17,147 nucleotides of DNA, from positions 1 through 17,147 of the forward strand of contig DATHVR010000047.1 in assembly GCA_035461175.1 (NCBI GenBank), given 5' to 3'. The notes under the pieces were generated by a model. That model saw only the letters and a program-made list of their open reading frames with translations. It was not told where the DNA came from and made no database searches. Positions 7,544 to 14,404 of this stretch are shown piece by piece. This DNA is from DATHVR01 sp035461175. GTDB taxonomy: Bacteria > Actinomycetota > Acidimicrobiia > Spongiisociales > ZC4RG35. Position numbers and translations under genes: made by a program. Each line of letters opens with the position of its first letter. Positions within the stretch are counted from its first letter, which is position 1.

Positions 7544-8680
7544 CTATTCGAGGAATTCGGAGAACCGTGAGCGAAGCGTGTGCTGGAACCCGGGAGGACC
7601 GGTCATCGTGAGTCGGACCCCCTGGGGATCGTCGGCGAGGCTCCGTTCAACGTCCGGAAAGAAGCGACGGCTCATCTCCACCATCCGGGCTACCTCGTCC
7701 CGATCGGCGGCAACCACCATCTCGATTCCCCCGTCGACCTCACGGGCGGAGACCACGGCGTCGTAGATCCGACCGGAAAGGTCTTCGAGCTCGATGAGTT
7801 CGCCGTCGTCGTGGCCTCCGATCCGGTCGAGGAACGGGAAGTCTTCGGGCCGGAGGATGATCCGCCCCAGCGGCCGCACGGGGCTCTCACAGGCCCACTC
7901 CTGGGAGGGCGGTCCCTGCGAATAGAAGGGAATCCTCTCAAAGCAGTCCCGGGGAAGCAGATACAGGGCGCCGTCCGTGAACGGTCGGGCGGCCAGCTCG
8001 TCGTGGTGGATTGAGAAGTGATAGAGATCGAGCCTGTCTCCTGACGCCGACCAGTGGGTGTCGACACCGCTGCGGATGCTCCCGCGGAGACGCTGGCGAT
8101 CCACGACCGCAAAGAACATCGCCCACAATCCGTCGTGCGTCCCGTAAACCGCGCCCCGGTTGCCGCGTCCGGAGTTGTCATCTACCTCCATCGATCGTCG
8201 CACCGGTTCCAGCTCCTCGATCCCGGTGTGGTTCGACCCGTGGAATATCACCAGGTCGTTGACAGTCAGCCACTGGGCGAAACGGCACGGGGCGAGGTCG
8301 CCCAGGTCGAGGTCGAGATGCTCAGAGGGATGGTCGGCAAACTCCCACATCCGCTCACACATGCCCAATTCGTCGTCGTCGAGATCCAGAGGCGGCGGCT
8401 CCAGGCCACCGCCCGGAGGCGGTTGGGCCGACCGGGTCAGGCGGGTGACCGGGATCACGCCACCGATCAGGAGGCGATCCGGGTTTTCTACGTGGACCTC
8501 GGCGTCTGGATAGGGCCCACCTTCGATCCTGAACCTTCCTTCTCCGACCGGGATGAGGCGGGCATCACAGCCCGGGGGCGCCTCGGGAAAGCGAAGCAGC
8601 GGAAGGTCCTCGCCCTCCACGATCGTGAACTCTCGCCCCCATCCGAGGCTCCAGTCGCCGATCAAGGCCTGGCCATCCAT
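7544..8680 (-). CDS. Uncharacterised protein with a possible ADP-ribosyltransferase-like domain
   Basis: This is a 378-residue cytoplasmic-looking protein with no signal peptide or membrane helix. Residues 1-83 form a small beta-rich region (LIGDWSLGWGREFTIV through RFRIEGG). A proline-rich acidic linker spans about 84-105. The middle carries VIFHGSNHTGIEELEP (144-159) and then GAVYGTHDGLWAMFFAVVDR (176-195). That pairing of an FHGS histidine (H147) with a downstream tyrosine (Y179) and small-aromatic helix resembles the first two blocks of PARP/ART-type folds. A third segment, GALYLLPRDCFERIP (237-251), recurs in uncharacterised proteins of similar pattern. I cannot locate the catalytic Glu with certainty, so enzyme activity is an inference. 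The C-terminal 110 residues are unassigned. Start ATG at 8680 has only a weak ribosome binding site. It is convergent with the protease. Confidence 0.7.
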   Translation of the reverse strand: MDGQALIGDWSLGWGREFTIVEGEDLPLLRFPEAPPGCDARLIPVGEGRFRIEGGPYPDAEVHVENPDRLLIGGVIPVTRLTRSAQPPPGGGLEPPPLDLDDDELGMCERMWEFADHPSEHLDLDLGDLAPCRFAQWLTVNDLVIFHGSNHTGIEELEPVRRSMEVDDNSGRGNRGAVYGTHDGLWAMFFAVVDRQRLRGSIRSGVDTHWSASGDRLDLYHFSIHHDELAARPFTDGALYLLPRDCFERIPFYSQGPPSQEWACESPVRPLGRIILRPEDFPFLDRIGGHDDGELIELEDLSGRIYDAVVSAREVDGGIEMVVAADRDEVARMVEMSRRFFPDVERSLADDPQGVRLTMTGPPGFQHTLRSRFSEFLE

Positions 8681-8772
8681 CCACCAAGAGTACGCAGGGG
8701 CGGTACACTCCGCACGGCCTCTGGTTGGAAGGTTTGGGTGGTTCGGTCAACCGGGTAGGCGAAGAACAGAGC

Positions 8773-9027
8773 ATGAATCTTCCAGAACTCGACGACGCCC
8801 GACACCCGATCGTCTATGTAGCCCTGCGACGATTCGTGACGAACTACGAGTGGATCCACACCGGCATCGGACTGATCGGCAACACGGCTTTCCTGATCGG
8901 GAGCATCTTCTTCCTCTCGGAGTCCTTGAAACGCGCCGGCACCTGGCTCTTCATAGCGGGTGCGTCGGGAATGCTGCTCGGAAGCATCGGACGGGCGATC
9001 GTCGATGCAACGGAGGCTGCCGACTGA
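8773..9027 (+). CDS. YrhK-like small membrane protein
   Basis: This 84-residue protein carries the YrhK-domain pattern: YEWIHTGIGLIGNTAFLIGSIFFL (25-48) followed by TWLFIAGASGMLLGSIGRAI (57-76), giving two membrane helices joined by a short basic turn. The family is widespread and its function is not known to me. The ATG at 8773 begins the sequence matching the family. A longer reading from a TTG at 8725 adds residues with no family character, so I prefer the ATG even though its ribosome binding site (GAAG) is weak. It is divergent from the ART-like gene and followed by a hairpin. Confidence 0.75.
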   Translation: MNLPELDDARHPIVYVALRRFVTNYEWIHTGIGLIGNTAFLIGSIFFLSESLKRAGTWLFIAGASGMLLGSIGRAIVDATEAAD

Positions 9028-9045
9028 GAGCCGTGGCACCTGTGC

Positions 9046-9077
9046 ACTCAGCCCGCCGATCTCTCGGTGGGCTGAGT
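9046..9077. terminator. Bidirectional terminator-like hairpin
   Basis: Bases 9046-9057 (ACTCAGCCCGCC) pair with 9066-9077 over 12 positions with one G-U pair, closing an 8-base loop. It sits between the stop of the YrhK-like gene (9027) and the end of the convergent repeat-protein gene (9117), so it can serve both. Confidence 0.65.
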
Positions 9078-9116
9078 CCCCAAAGACGTCTTCCCAGCAC
9101 CCCGAACTTTCCGATC

Positions 9117-9419
9117 TCACTCGCCGAGGTGCCGCAGTGCGTAGTCGACGCTGCGACCCGATACGGGCACCAGGTGGCGCAGGGCGTAGTCGACATGTCG
9201 AGGTGTCGCTTCCGCAGTGTTGCCCTCGCCCAGGTGTCGAATCGCATAGTCGACCCGGGGGTCGACCACTGCACCCGTAGGCGCCGGCTCCTGGGAGGTC
9301 ACCGACCCGAAGGCGATGGCGGCAGAGACCGCCACGGCTGCGGCCATCACGGTGAGCACCGTGCGGGGCGACTCCAACAATCGGGGGGCAGGCGGGGTAG
9401 TGATGGTGGTCTCGGCCAT
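9117..9419 (-). CDS. Small membrane-anchored protein with three VDYALRHL repeats
   Basis: This is a 100-residue protein. A strong Shine-Dalgarno (AGGAAGGAGG) precedes the ATG at 9419. A short N-terminal tail leads to one hydrophobic segment at about residues 21-40, then a linker (SQEPAPTGA). The rest is built from three copies of an 8-residue motif: VDYAIRHL (56-63), VDYALRHL (76-83) and VDYALRHL (91-98), two of them followed by GE, with the last copy at the extreme C-terminus. The topology suggests the repeats are outside the cell, held by an uncleaved anchor or released if the hydrophobic segment is a signal peptide. I do not recognise a characterised family. The amphipathic repeated motif could bind a partner, a metal through the His residues, or be released as peptides; none of this is shown. 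The next gene on the same strand upstream is the large AAA/TPR ATPase. Confidence 0.75.
   Translation of the reverse strand: MAETTITTPPAPRLLESPRTVLTVMAAAVAVSAAIAFGSVTSQEPAPTGAVVDPRVDYAIRHLGEGNTAEATPRHVDYALRHLVPVSGRSVDYALRHLGE
9127..9254 (-). repeat. Three imperfect 23-bp repeats encoding the VDYALRHL motif
   Basis: Copies lie at 9127-9149, 9172-9194 and 9232-9254. On the + strand each begins AGGTG and ends TAGTCGAC. Synonymous differences among the copies (for example GTAGTCGAC against ATAGTCGAC) suggest the peptide rather than the DNA is under selection. Confidence 0.8.
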
Positions 9420-9466
9420 GAGAGCCTCCTTCCTGTTGCGGGCACTCAGCCCGTGCTCTCGACGAG

Positions 9467-9521
9467 GAGGCGTACGATCGAGGCGTACCGGCGTTCAGTG
9501 ACCCCGAACAGTTGACTGAAC
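9467..9521. promoter_or_regulatory. Direct repeats and an inverted repeat upstream of the VDYALRHL gene
   Basis: GAGGCGTAC occurs at 9467-9475 and again at 9480-9488, a 13-base period. GTTCAGT (9493-9499) and ACTGAAC (9515-9521) form a 7-base inverted repeat. The segment lies between the ATPase stop at 9530 and the small-gene start at 9419. The direct repeats could be regulator sites for the small gene, and the inverted repeat could be the ATPase terminator. Confidence 0.4.
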
Positions 9522-9529
9522 GACTCAGT

Positions 9530-12500
9530 TCATGTTCGCCAGATGATCGGAATCCGGGGATCGGGCCGATAGACACAGAAGGTGCCGGTGTGGATCGTCA
9601 TCGCCAGGTGATCACCCAACGCCGGGCTATGAACGCCTAGCTTGTTGGAGGCGGCCCGGATGGCCCGGGTCACATTGACACGGGCGCGTTCGGACTGCGA
9701 CACCGCTACCCGATTCCGGCCCCCCAGACCTATACCGGCCGCTAGTTCGGAAACGAGGAAGTCCCTCTCGTCGCGGACCGAGGCTGCCCTGGAGTCGTCA
9801 CCGAATGCCTCCGCCTCGGCGATATCTTCTTCTAGTTCGCGCAGTCGGGCGGTGTAGGCCTGCCGGGCTCGTCGATCCAGCACCGGCCCGGCATCATCTC
9901 CAGCCGGAGCCAGCTCGATATCTGCATGACCGGTCTCACCCGCCGCCGGATCGCCACCGGAAAGGCCGGCGACCAGGTCGAGGACGTGGATCTCTCTTCC
10001 CGGAGCGGACAACAAGTACGCCAGATAGCGCAATCCCTTCATGTCCTTGACCTGAAAGACACCGCCGTCGAACGCCACCGTGAAGTACTCACCTTCGCGC
10101 CGGAGCTCGGCCGAGTGGATGGATGGGGCTGGAGGCTGCTCGATCGCGCCGGCGGGATAATTCATCTCGAGCTGCCGAGACAGCGACGTCAGGCCGATCT
10201 CGTCACACAGCCGCCGGCACTCCTCCAGCCACCGCTTCGGCTCTTCCGCAGTGGAATCCTGCAGAAGGCGGCGAACTCGAGCGCGCTCGAAGAGCGTGTG
10301 TGCCAGCCACGGACGAGCACCCATCCGGCGATTGGCGGTCTCGGCATCGGCCAGGTGGCGGTCAGCTGCCTCCAGATCCCCTGACAGCTCGGCGAGAAGC
10401 CCCAGATAGCGTGAGACGGAACCGAGTGGGCCCTCCGCAAAAGCCACGGCGTTCCGTCGGGCATACGGCTTCAAAAGCTCATACAGGATCCGAGCGACGG
10501 CGAGGTCCTCCAGTTCCACTGCCACCTCCGACGCGAGGCATAGCGACGGTACCCAGTAGTTGTCCCGATGAAGGCCGGAGAACTGACCGGCGCTCAGGGC
10601 GCTGAGGATGCTGTGCGCCTCCGATCGACGGTCACCAGTGGTCAGCACATGGGCCAGGGCAATCCGGTGGAGCGGATACCAGGAGAAATCCGTCGTCGCT
10701 ACCCGCAACGTCGCCTCCAATTCGCCCAACACTCCCTGCTCACGGCGTAGAAGGAAGAGTTGGAACAGCGCAGCCGAGACGTTGTCGCGGGCTGGAGTGG
10801 TTGGGGGCTGCCCGCGCATTTCCTGCACCCATGGCTCAACCTCCCCCAGCGATCCTGCGAAGAGAGCGAACCAGGCCTTCATGGCCCCTTCCAACCAATG
10901 GTACGCAGCCAGTCGGAGCGGGCCGCCGGTCCGAGACAGGGTCTCGAGTTCCCGCCGGGCGGCCACCATTTCTCCCATCTCGGCATAGGCGGCGCAGCGT
11001 GTCATATGGCCGTCGACGACCCCTTCGATACTTCTCGACTCTCTACCGACTGCAATCAGCTCGGTGCCGATCTCGAGACGCTCCTCTGGATTCTCCGGCC
11101 ACCAGATCGCTCCGGCCCGACCTGTCAAAGCGAAGATCAGTGTCGCCGGATCGCCCAGTCGCCGGGCAAGTTCCAGAGCCTGGCCGCTGAGAGCGTCGCA
11201 GTATTCGCGGTCGGCGCTCGACCTGAGAGCACACGCCAGCCGGCTCATCAGCCGGACACGAAGCCGGTCGTCCTCACCGCCCAGCAGAACCAACGCGTCC
11301 TGTAGAAGAGGCACCATCCGCTGATCGTGACCGGCTCGCGCCCACACGAACCGACCCCCATAGCCGACCGCCGCCCGTGCCAGCCGACGGGCATCGGGCA
11401 GCCTTCGAGCGATCTCGGCGGCTCGCAGAAAAGCCTCGCCGGCTCCCGGCAGATCCCCCGCCCGAACTCGGGCATCCCCCAGCGCCAGGTAGAGATCCCC
11501 CAGTTCGGCCGGAGCGACTCCGGCGTCTCCCTCCATCACCTCGGCCACCATCGCGTAGAGACGAACAGCTTCCTCGTATGCCATCGAGTCGAGCGCCTGA
11601 TCGCCGGCACGTCTTCCGAACTCGATGGCGCGATCGGGATCCCCGGACGAGGCGGCTGCGAAATAGTGCATGCTCACCTCGGCGAGGTGGTCTTCCAGCT
11701 CGGCCCCGTACAAAGACTCCAGGCTCTCTGCTGCGCGGCGATGGGCGGTGGCCCGCGTTCCCGGCGTGAGCCCGGCATAGAGGGTGTGGCGAATCAGATC
11801 ATGTGAGAAGCGGAACCGTGCCCTCACTCCCCCGACATCGAGCAACAACCCCGCTGAGACGGCGTCTCCCAGGCGGTCGAGAATCTCCTCCGTTCCAGCA
11901 TCCTCATATCTGCGCAGGGCCTCGGCATCGAACTCGTTTCCGAATACGGAGGCGACCTCCAGGAGCCTTCTCAAGGCCGGATCCAGGCCCGCCAACCGTC
12001 TCTCGATCAGGACCCGGATCTCCGCCGGAACGACGGCTCGGGTGAGGCTGGTTGTGACCTGACCACCGCTGTTGGTTTTCAAGAGACGCAGGGCCTCACC
12101 CAGAAACAACGGATTCCCGTTGGTGTGGCGGTACAAGCTCTGGACCACGGGTGCCGGCGTGGACATCCCCGATGCCGCCTCGACGAAACGTGAGACCTCG
12201 GCCACGTTCAACCCCTTGAGAGCCAGAGGAATCGTGGAGGGTGCCCGGTGGAGCTCGGATAGGGTCGGAGCCATCGAATCATCCGCTGTCAGCTCGACGT
12301 CCCTGTAAGTTGCGAGCACCAGGATGCGGCTGCTGCCCAGCTGATCCGAGACGAACCTGAGCAAGAGCAGGGATGGAACGTCGGCGGCCTGGAGGTCCTC
12401 GAGAACGACCAACAACGGCAGATCTTCTGCCACGTTACGCAGGAACGTCATCACTGCCTCGAAGAGGAGAAACCGATCGGTCGGTCGCGCTCCGGCGAGG

Positions 12501-12916
12501 GGGGTCGGGTCATTATCTTTGACCACTAGCTCGGGCAGCAGCGTCGCCAGCTCGTTGAGACACAACCGCGTCTGACGAGAGACCGACTGTGGGTCGGCCG
12601 AACGAAGGTACGAACGGATCGCCTGGACCCAGGGCCAGTAGACCGGAGCGCCCCCCGCCTCCCAGCTGCGACCGATCATCACCCGCACATCTTCAGATCC
12701 GACCAGTTCTGCGAACTCGGCCGTCAGCCGGCTCTTGCCGATCCCGGGGGGGCCCGACAGCAACACCAGCCGCCCTCGGCCTGAGGTAGCGTCATCGAGC
12801 GCGGCCCGAAGCAGGGCGATCTCGTTCGCGCGTCCGATGAAGATCTGACGCCACCCGGAGCCGGGTGGGCTATCGGTGCCCAACACGCTGGCCGTTACCT
12901 CTGCCCCAGTTAACAC
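9530..12916 (-). CDS. Large AAA_16/TPR STAND-type signalling ATPase
   Basis: This is a 1128-residue cytoplasmic protein. After a short N-terminal lead, the IFIGRANEIALLRAAL segment opens an AAA_16-type NTPase domain: Walker A GPPGIGKS (55-62), Walker B LLVVLEDLQ (168-176) and the sensor-like ATYRDVE (202-208). Residues from about 390 to 900 are helical TPR-like repeats. A winged-helix-like segment (FQVKDMKGLRYLAYLLSAPGREIHVLDL) lies near 945-972. The C-terminus has an acidic coiled coil and the conserved ending ERARVNVTRAIRAA through TGTFCVYRPDPRIPIIWRT. This layout is common in actinobacterial MalT/LuxR-like STAND proteins, but no LuxR-type DNA-binding helix-turn-helix is visible. It may sense a ligand and signal through protein contacts or a non-classical DNA-binding end. 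The GTG start at 12916 follows an in-frame TAG about 30 bases upstream and has a GGAAG ribosome binding site. Confidence 0.85.
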   Translation of the reverse strand: MLTGAEVTASVLGTDSPPGSGWRQIFIGRANEIALLRAALDDATSGRGRLVLLSGPPGIGKSRLTAEFAELVGSEDVRVMIGRSWEAGGAPVYWPWVQAIRSYLRSADPQSVSRQTRLCLNELATLLPELVVKDNDPTPLAGARPTDRFLLFEAVMTFLRNVAEDLPLLVVLEDLQAADVPSLLLLRFVSDQLGSSRILVLATYRDVELTADDSMAPTLSELHRAPSTIPLALKGLNVAEVSRFVEAASGMSTPAPVVQSLYRHTNGNPLFLGEALRLLKTNSGGQVTTSLTRAVVPAEIRVLIERRLAGLDPALRRLLEVASVFGNEFDAEALRRYEDAGTEEILDRLGDAVSAGLLLDVGGVRARFRFSHDLIRHTLYAGLTPGTRATAHRRAAESLESLYGAELEDHLAEVSMHYFAAASSGDPDRAIEFGRRAGDQALDSMAYEEAVRLYAMVAEVMEGDAGVAPAELGDLYLALGDARVRAGDLPGAGEAFLRAAEIARRLPDARRLARAAVGYGGRFVWARAGHDQRMVPLLQDALVLLGGEDDRLRVRLMSRLACALRSSADREYCDALSGQALELARRLGDPATLIFALTGRAGAIWWPENPEERLEIGTELIAVGRESRSIEGVVDGHMTRCAAYAEMGEMVAARRELETLSRTGGPLRLAAYHWLEGAMKAWFALFAGSLGEVEPWVQEMRGQPPTTPARDNVSAALFQLFLLRREQGVLGELEATLRVATTDFSWYPLHRIALAHVLTTGDRRSEAHSILSALSAGQFSGLHRDNYWVPSLCLASEVAVELEDLAVARILYELLKPYARRNAVAFAEGPLGSVSRYLGLLAELSGDLEAADRHLADAETANRRMGARPWLAHTLFERARVRRLLQDSTAEEPKRWLEECRRLCDEIGLTSLSRQLEMNYPAGAIEQPPAPSIHSAELRREGEYFTVAFDGGVFQVKDMKGLRYLAYLLSAPGREIHVLDLVAGLSGGDPAAGETGHADIELAPAGDDAGPVLDRRARQAYTARLRELEEDIAEAEAFGDDSRAASVRDERDFLVSELAAGIGLGGRNRVAVSQSERARVNVTRAIRAASNKLGVHSPALGDHLAMTIHTGTFCVYRPDPRIPIIWRT

Positions 12917-12991
12917 CCTTTCGCTTCCCGTGGCTCTGCGCAGGCTCTAATTCCCATAGGCGAAGCGCTTGGAGCGGCCGAGCATTGGAGC

Positions 12992-13609
12992 TTGCTCGCC
13001 TCCCGCTCGCTCGCCTGGAACGAGATCTTTGCCCGGGCGGGCATGTTCCTGACAGTGCTGTCGGCGTCTGTTGTCGCCCTGGCTCTGGTCGCCCAAGCCT
13101 CGAACTTTGGCGACGGCTTCGCCCTATTCGCCCTCGTCATCCTCCCCGTGGTGCTCTTCCTCGGCGTGGCGACCACCCTCCGGCTCTCCGACGCGGTTTA
13201 CCACGACACTTTGTGTGTGGTTGGAATGAATCGGATACGCCATGCCTGCATCGAGCTTGCTCCCGACCTCCAGCCATACTTCGTGATGAGTCCGCACGAC
13301 GATGCGCGAGGGGTTATGGCGACGGCGGGCATTCCCGCTCAACGGTCCAGCGCCCACCTGGCCATCTCGTCCACTCCACAGGTACTCGGTGTCGTCAATT
13401 CAATCCTCGCCGGCACCATCGCATTCATCGCCGTTCGCCGTTTCGGTTTAGCCGCCACCGCGGCAGGCATCGCTGCGGGACTGATGTCCTTCATCTCCAT
13501 GGGTCTACAGATTCGCTTCGGCATGCGTGAGCTGGCCGTCTTCCGTCAACTGGGCGAATCAGAATCCATATTCCCCAGCCCGGACGACGACGGATCACTG
13601 CCGGGCTAG
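12992..13609 (+). CDS. Conserved actinobacterial membrane protein of unknown function
   Basis: This protein of about 205 residues has hydrophobic segments near residues 17-36, 42-62, 128-147 and 152-172, with a soluble stretch between (MNRIRHACIELAPDLQPYFVMSPHDDARGVM). I recognise the overall pattern from uncharacterised actinobacterial membrane proteins and cannot assign a role. The start is uncertain. TTG at 12992 is the first standard start codon in the frame, yet the frame is open back to a TAA at 12911. The upstream residues AEHWSLLASRS look family-like, so translation may begin earlier at a rare codon such as ATT (12950). It is divergent from the ATPase gene with only about 75 bases between, so the two share a promoter region. 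Confidence 0.75.
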   Translation: MLASRSLAWNEIFARAGMFLTVLSASVVALALVAQASNFGDGFALFALVILPVVLFLGVATTLRLSDAVYHDTLCVVGMNRIRHACIELAPDLQPYFVMSPHDDARGVMATAGIPAQRSSAHLAISSTPQVLGVVNSILAGTIAFIAVRRFGLAATAAGIAAGLMSFISMGLQIRFGMRELAVFRQLGESESIFPSPDDDGSLPG

Positions 13610-13620
13610 CTGGAAACGAT

Positions 13621-13634
13621 GCGACCGAGGTCGC
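13621..13634. promoter_or_regulatory. Inverted repeat upstream of the OsmC operon
   Basis: GCGACC-GA-GGTCGC is a perfect 6-base palindrome with a 2-base spacer, about 185 bases before the OsmC start and 12 bases after the preceding stop. Its core CGACC-NN-GGTCG recurs at 14385-14396 just ahead of the first methyltransferase. It may be an operator. The rest of 13610-13819 shows no gene and no promoter I would defend. Confidence 0.35.
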
Positions 13635-13819
13635 TTCACCTGATCTCTCGGAACCGCGAAGGCTATTTGGTGCCCGTCTTGACGATTCAGGTTGGGTGGT
13701 TCGCACGTAACGGAGCTCCTCAGGCGCCGATCAACGAAGGGGTGAGTGCAATATCGAGAGACCGGATTTCGTCCTAGTTCATAGAGGCCAAGCCGCGACC
13801 AATCCGAGAGGAGCACGAC

Positions 13820-14383
13820 ATGGCCACAACGACAGTGACGAACGGAATCGACGTAGGACAGCTCGTCGGCACCATCGACGCCATCAAGGACGACCCCGCT
13901 CTGGGCTCGTTCACCTTCCGGGCACGCAGCACATGGAAGGACGGCACCTACAACGTGGGCGAGATCTCCACGTTCCAGCATGCCGGGCAAGGGGACCGTT
14001 CCCGGGACGAACCCTTCCGGCTCGAAGGGGACGAGCCCCCGGTCCTGCTGGGCAACAACCGGGGCCCCAACGCGGTGGAACTCCTCCTTCAGGCGCTCGG
14101 GTTCTGCTACGCCGTGGGCTTCGTGGCCAACGCCGCCGCCCAGGGGATCGAGGTCGAGTCGATGGAATACGAGATCGAAGGCGACTTTGACGTCCGCGAC
14201 TTCCTGGGCATGGATGGCACCCGTCCCGGTTTCTCGAAGATCCGCGCCAGGGGCATCGTCTCGAGCCCCAACGCCGACGCCAAGCAGCTCGAAGAGCTGT
14301 GCAGCTACGTGCAGGAGACCTCACCGGTGCGGGATTGCCTGGTCAACCCGGTGCCGGTCGAGACCACCCTCGAAGTGGTCTAG
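13820..14383 (+). CDS. OsmC-family peroxide-reductase-like protein
   Basis: This 187-residue cytoplasmic protein belongs to the OsmC/Ohr superfamily. Characterised members reduce organic hydroperoxides or other electrophiles with a pair of cysteines. C96 in LLLQALGFCYAVGF sits on the central helix where the peroxidatic Cys of the family lies. C173 in SPVRDCLVNP matches the second conserved Cys near the C-terminus; C161 is extra. The segment GPNAVELLLQALG is characteristic. A good AGGAG precedes the ATG at 13820. It is the first gene of a same-strand cluster with a Sec-type methyltransferase 21 bases downstream and a SigR-like sigma factor beyond, which fits a role in peroxide or electrophile stress. 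The physiological substrate is unknown. Confidence 0.9.
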   Translation: MATTTVTNGIDVGQLVGTIDAIKDDPALGSFTFRARSTWKDGTYNVGEISTFQHAGQGDRSRDEPFRLEGDEPPVLLGNNRGPNAVELLLQALGFCYAVGFVANAAAQGIEVESMEYEIEGDFDVRDFLGMDGTRPGFSKIRARGIVSSPNADAKQLEELCSYVQETSPVRDCLVNPVPVETTLEVV

Positions 14384-14384
14384 A

Positions 14385-14396
14385 CGACCACGGTCG
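14385..14396. promoter_or_regulatory. Second CGACC-NN-GGTCG palindrome, between osmC-like and methyltransferase 1
   Basis: CGACC-AC-GGTCG lies 8 bases before the methyltransferase ATG at 14405 and repeats the core found at 13622-13633. It could be an operator or a hairpin covering the start, because no clear Shine-Dalgarno is present. Chance recurrence in GC-rich DNA is possible. Confidence 0.3.
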
Positions 14397-14404
14397 ATAT
14401 CGAC

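Noticed and set aside
12865..13530. 221-codon plus-strand frame overlapping the ATPase start and the membrane protein
   Set aside because: It is out of frame with the membrane protein, and its Arg/Pro/His-rich product lacks any family pattern.
13650..13678. GGAAC and CGTC as an ECF sigma promoter upstream of the OsmC gene
   Set aside because: The spacer is 20 bases, longer than the usual 16-17 or so, and the site lies about 140 bases from the start codon. It is too weak to annotate.
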